NCBI GenBank assembly: GCA_003519585.1
Contig: DOWL01000026.1
Coordinates: 10,994-20,818, forward strand
Reading direction: 5' to 3'
DNA length: 9,825 nt
Source of the DNA: Nocardioides sp.
GTDB lineage: Bacteria; Actinomycetota; Actinomycetes; Propionibacteriales; Nocardioidaceae
The first letter of the stretch is position 1; every line of letters starts with the position of its first letter. Shown here in pieces: positions 8,333-9,825 of this stretch. The notes below the pieces were generated by a model. The model saw only the letters and a program-made list of their open reading frames with translations, did not search any database and was not told the origin of the DNA. The translations under genes were made by a program, and so were the position numbers.

Positions 8333-9061
8333 GTGCCTCTGTACCGCGACGAGGCGATCGTGCTGCGCACCCACAAGCTGGGAGAGGCAGATCGGATCGT
8401 CACCCTGCTGACCCGCCAGCACGGGCGGGTGCGCGCGGTGGCCAAGGGAGTGCGCCGGACGACCTCCAAGTTCGGCTCCCGGCTCGAGCCGTTCACCCAC
8501 GTCGACGTCCAACTCGCCGAGGGGCGCAACCTCGACACGATCACCCAGGCCGAGACCCACGATGCGTTCGCCGCACTGCTGGGCGCCGACTACGAGCGCT
8601 ACACCGCGGGCACCGTCATGCTCGAGACCGCCGAGCGGGTGGTCACCGAGGAGCGGGAGCCCTCGACCCAGCAGTTCCTGCTCCTGGTCGGCGGGCTACG
8701 GGCGATGGTCGGCGGAGAGCGCCGACCCGGCCAGGTGCTCGACTCCTACCTGCTCCGCTCACTCTCCGTGGCCGGCTATGCCCCGTCGTTCGCGCACTGC
8801 GCCCGCTGCGGCCTGGAAGGCCCGCACCGCTGGTTCAACCCGGCGTACGGCGGGATGCTCTGCACCACCTGCCGGGTCCCCGGCTCGGCCAGTCCCGCCG
8901 CGGAGACGATCACGCTGCTCGGCGCCCTGCTCGCCGGCGACTGGCCGGTGGTCGAGGCTGCCGACCCACGACACCTGAAGGAGGCGAGCGGCCTGGTCGC
9001 GGCGTTCTTGCAGTGGCATCTCGAGCGCGGGCTGCGCTCGCTGGCCTACGTCGAGAGGTAG
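8333..9061 (+). CDS. recO: DNA repair protein RecO
   Basis: RecO works in the RecFOR route of recombinational repair in the cytosol. It anneals complementary strands and helps load RecA onto SSB-coated DNA. From GTG at 8333 the protein has 242 residues, normal for the family. The N-terminal OB-fold opens [20 protein letters not shown] and continues through [16 protein letters not shown]. The C-terminal half carries a zinc site, C156-x2-C159 (CARCG) and C177-x2-C180 (CTTC). The GTG is preferred because relatives begin close to [10 protein letters not shown] and CAGAAT lies 7 nt upstream. ATG at 8324 (three residues longer) is the main alternative. The stop is 8 bp from the convergent toxin gene, leaving no room for a terminator. 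In many actinobacteria recO is followed directly by uppS. Here the toxin-antitoxin pair separates them. Confidence 0.96.
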   Translation: MPLYRDEAIVLRTHKLGEADRIVTLLTRQHGRVRAVAKGVRRTTSKFGSRLEPFTHVDVQLAEGRNLDTITQAETHDAFAALLGADYERYTAGTVMLETAERVVTEEREPSTQQFLLLVGGLRAMVGGERRPGQVLDSYLLRSLSVAGYAPSFAHCARCGLEGPHRWFNPAYGGMLCTTCRVPGSASPAAETITLLGALLAGDWPVVEAADPRHLKEASGLVAAFLQWHLERGLRSLAYVER

Positions 9062-9069
9062 GACCTGAC

Positions 9070-9459
9070 CTACGAGGCCAGCCGCACCTCGCAGCGGATG
9101 CCGGGTGCGGCGGCCAGGCGGGCGTCGGCGGTGACGAGCGGGCAACCGAGGAACTCCGCGGCGGCCACGTAGGCGGCGTCGTAGGGGGAGAGGTTGTGCC
9201 GGAGCTCCCACATGCGCGGAAGCAATGCTGGCGTCGCGATGAGGGTCACGGACGTCGCGATGAGCGCGGCGACGGCGCGCTCCGCACGCTCGCGGTCGAG
9301 CTTGCCACCGAGCAGAAGGCCCCGGAGCCCGGACATCACCTCGGCATGGAAGTGCGGCACGGCGTACCACTCCTTGCCCGAGTCCGCCGCGCGCCACCTG
9401 GCCTCGGTCCAGCGGGCCGCGAGCACGGGCACCAGGATCGAAGCGTCGATCACGACCAT
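9070..9459 (-). CDS. vapC: VapC-type PIN-domain ribonuclease toxin
   Basis: This is a 129-residue PIN-domain protein, the usual size for a VapC toxin, a Mg2+-dependent endoribonuclease that stops growth by cutting tRNA or rRNA when freed from its antitoxin. The four acidic residues expected of the active site are all in place: Asp5 (VVIDAS), Glu40 (HFHAEVMSGL), Asp94 (LSPYDAAYVAAAE) and Asp112 (LVTADARLA). It therefore looks active. Its ATG overlaps the last 10 bp of the antitoxin gene (AAATGGTCGTGA), giving translational coupling in the standard antitoxin-first order. The RNA target cannot be told from sequence. It lies convergent to recO with an 8-bp gap. Confidence 0.9.
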   Translation of the reverse strand: MVVIDASILVPVLAARWTEARWRAADSGKEWYAVPHFHAEVMSGLRGLLLGGKLDRERAERAVAALIATSVTLIATPALLPRMWELRHNLSPYDAAYVAAAEFLGCPLVTADARLAAAPGIRCEVRLAS

Positions 9460-9698
9460 TTCGCGTCAGCCTCGCGTCGTCCGGCATCGATGGCCTCGAG
9501 GACGTCCTCGGTGGACAGGTCGACGCCGCCTCCACTGGCCCACAGCCGCTCGTACAACTCCTGGTTGGAGGGACCCCTCGTCGCGGCTGTCACCATCTCG
9601 AGCAGGTAGGCCTGCAACGACTGTCCCTTCGCCTTCGCCTGGGCAGCAAGCTTGTCTCGAACGTCGTCGGGGACGTCTCTGATCTGGATGGCCACCAT
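9450..9698 (-). CDS. vapB: FitA/VapB-type ribbon-helix-helix antitoxin
   Basis: This 82-residue protein is the likely antitoxin of the downstream PIN toxin. The N-terminus (AIQIRDVPDDVRDKLAAQAKAKGQSLQAYLLEMV) has the beta strand and two helices of the FitA-like ribbon-helix-helix DNA-binding fold, used for dimerisation and operator binding. The acidic, less ordered C-terminus (STEDVLEAIDAGRREADAKW) is the part that would wrap around VapC and block its active site. ATG at 9698 is chosen because the fold begins directly after it and TATTTT lies 6 nt upstream. An ATG at 9713 would add MYFAC, and the frame is open further upstream without resemblance to the family. Autorepression by the VapBC complex is typical of these modules and is inferred here. 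Confidence 0.85.
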   Translation of the reverse strand: MVAIQIRDVPDDVRDKLAAQAKAKGQSLQAYLLEMVTAATRGPSNQELYERLWASGGGVDLSTEDVLEAIDAGRREADAKWS

Positions 9699-9719
9699 GC
9701 AAGCAAAATACATGCACGC
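9696..9719. repeat. direct repeat pair CATGCAnGC, candidate vapBC operator
   Basis: CATGCAAGC (9696-9704) and CATGCACGC (9711-9719) match at 8 of 9 positions and start 15 bp apart, flanking the TATTTT element. Ribbon-helix-helix antitoxins commonly bind paired short sites over their own promoter, so this is a plausible autoregulatory site. It is short and could be chance. Confidence 0.3.
9705..9710 (-). promoter_or_regulatory. -10-like element TATTTT of the vapBC operon
   Basis: On the minus strand TATTTT is followed by GCTTGC (6 nt) and the vapB ATG at 9698, again the arrangement of a leaderless mRNA. It lies in a short AT-rich patch (9697-9712) that stands out from the GC-rich surroundings. 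No good -35 was found at normal spacing. Confidence 0.4.
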
Positions 9720-9825
9720 TCCTCGCGCAACCGCCGAATTCGCGCCTGAGGAGAATGACCTCGTACGCCGTACCGCCCGCACCCCGAACCCGCACCCGTC
9801 CGGCGCCAAGCCGCCGCCCCTGCCG
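9712..9825 (+). CDS. uppS: undecaprenyl diphosphate synthase, N-terminal fragment (3' end outside window)
   Basis: The last ~38 codons of the window form an open frame ending TPNPHPSGAKPPPLP at the edge. The HPSGA(R/K)PPxxP stretch is the characteristic N-terminal lead of actinobacterial isoprenyl transferases (compare EPHPSGARPPKIP in Streptomyces UppS, from memory), just before the catalytic PxHVAxVMDGNGRW motif, which would lie outside. Position after recO supports this. The enzyme makes the C55 lipid carrier for peptidoglycan. The start is uncertain: ATG at 9712, 9697 and 9688 are all in frame, the last two lying inside vapB on the other strand. A GAGGAG at 9748-9753 sits inside this frame, with no in-frame start codon at useful spacing after it. 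Confidence is good for identity and low for the start. Confidence 0.7.
   Translation, partial: MHAPRATAEFAPEENDLVRRTARTPNPHPSGAKPPPLP

Noticed and set aside
4031..9609. Long plus-strand open frames opposite the kinases and toxin genes (4031-5485, 5356-7260, 7708-9609)
   Set aside because: They are rich in Arg, Gly, Asp and Gln with no family motif and lie antisense to clear kinase genes. Long stop-free frames are expected opposite GC-rich codons.
9763..9773. GTACGcCGTAC inverted repeat near the uppS start
   Set aside because: Short, inside coding sequence, and GCGTAC/CGTACG words recur throughout the window through codon use, so chance is likely.
9748..9825. GAGGAG followed by ATG at 9755 as a separate gene start
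   Set aside because: The spacing is only 1 nt and the frame gives an Arg/Pro-rich peptide, whereas the neighbouring frame encodes the UppS-like HPSGAKPPPLP.

Overview
The window is GC-rich chromosomal DNA, with G or C at most third codon positions. It looks like a high-GC actinobacterium, probably close to Nocardioidaceae. The support is an actinobacterial-type LeuA, a RecO, the actinobacterial N-terminal signature of an undecaprenyl diphosphate synthase (HPSGAKPPPLP) next to recO, and several start codons that look leaderless. The genus is an inference.

Layout, left to right: (1) 1-891, the C-terminal part of 2-isopropylmalate synthase (leuA, +). (2) 952-3699, a secreted penicillin-acylase-family Ntn hydrolase (+). 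(3) 3716-5293, a MASE4-like membrane sensor histidine kinase (-), convergent with the acylase. (4) 5383-8220, a much larger MASE1-like, triple-PAS histidine kinase (-), upstream of the first kinase on the same strand. (5) An approximately 110 bp divergent intergenic region, then recO (8333-9061, +). (6) A VapBC-type toxin-antitoxin pair (9070-9698, -). (7) The first 38 or so codons of uppS (+), running off the right edge.

The housekeeping frame is leuA ... recO-uppS. Two blocks look accessory: acylase plus two kinases between leuA and recO, and vapBC between recO and uppS. No response regulator lies in the window, so both kinases are orphans as far as can be seen. Both are intact in all catalytic boxes and could act together, but nothing here proves it.

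A recurring regulatory feature is a -10-like hexamer (TAGGTT, CAAAAT, CAGAAT) placed exactly 7 nt before the preferred start codon of the acylase, the small kinase and recO. This is the expected geometry of leaderless mRNAs and was used to choose starts. A perfect 7-bp inverted repeat sits about 37 bp upstream of the inferred start of the small kinase. I found no RNA genes, CRISPR arrays, insertion sequences or convincing intrinsic terminators. I do not see a clearly new biological system. The points most worth checking are the orphan kinase pair with its operator-like repeat, and the toxin-antitoxin cassette whose start overlaps that of an essential cell-wall gene.
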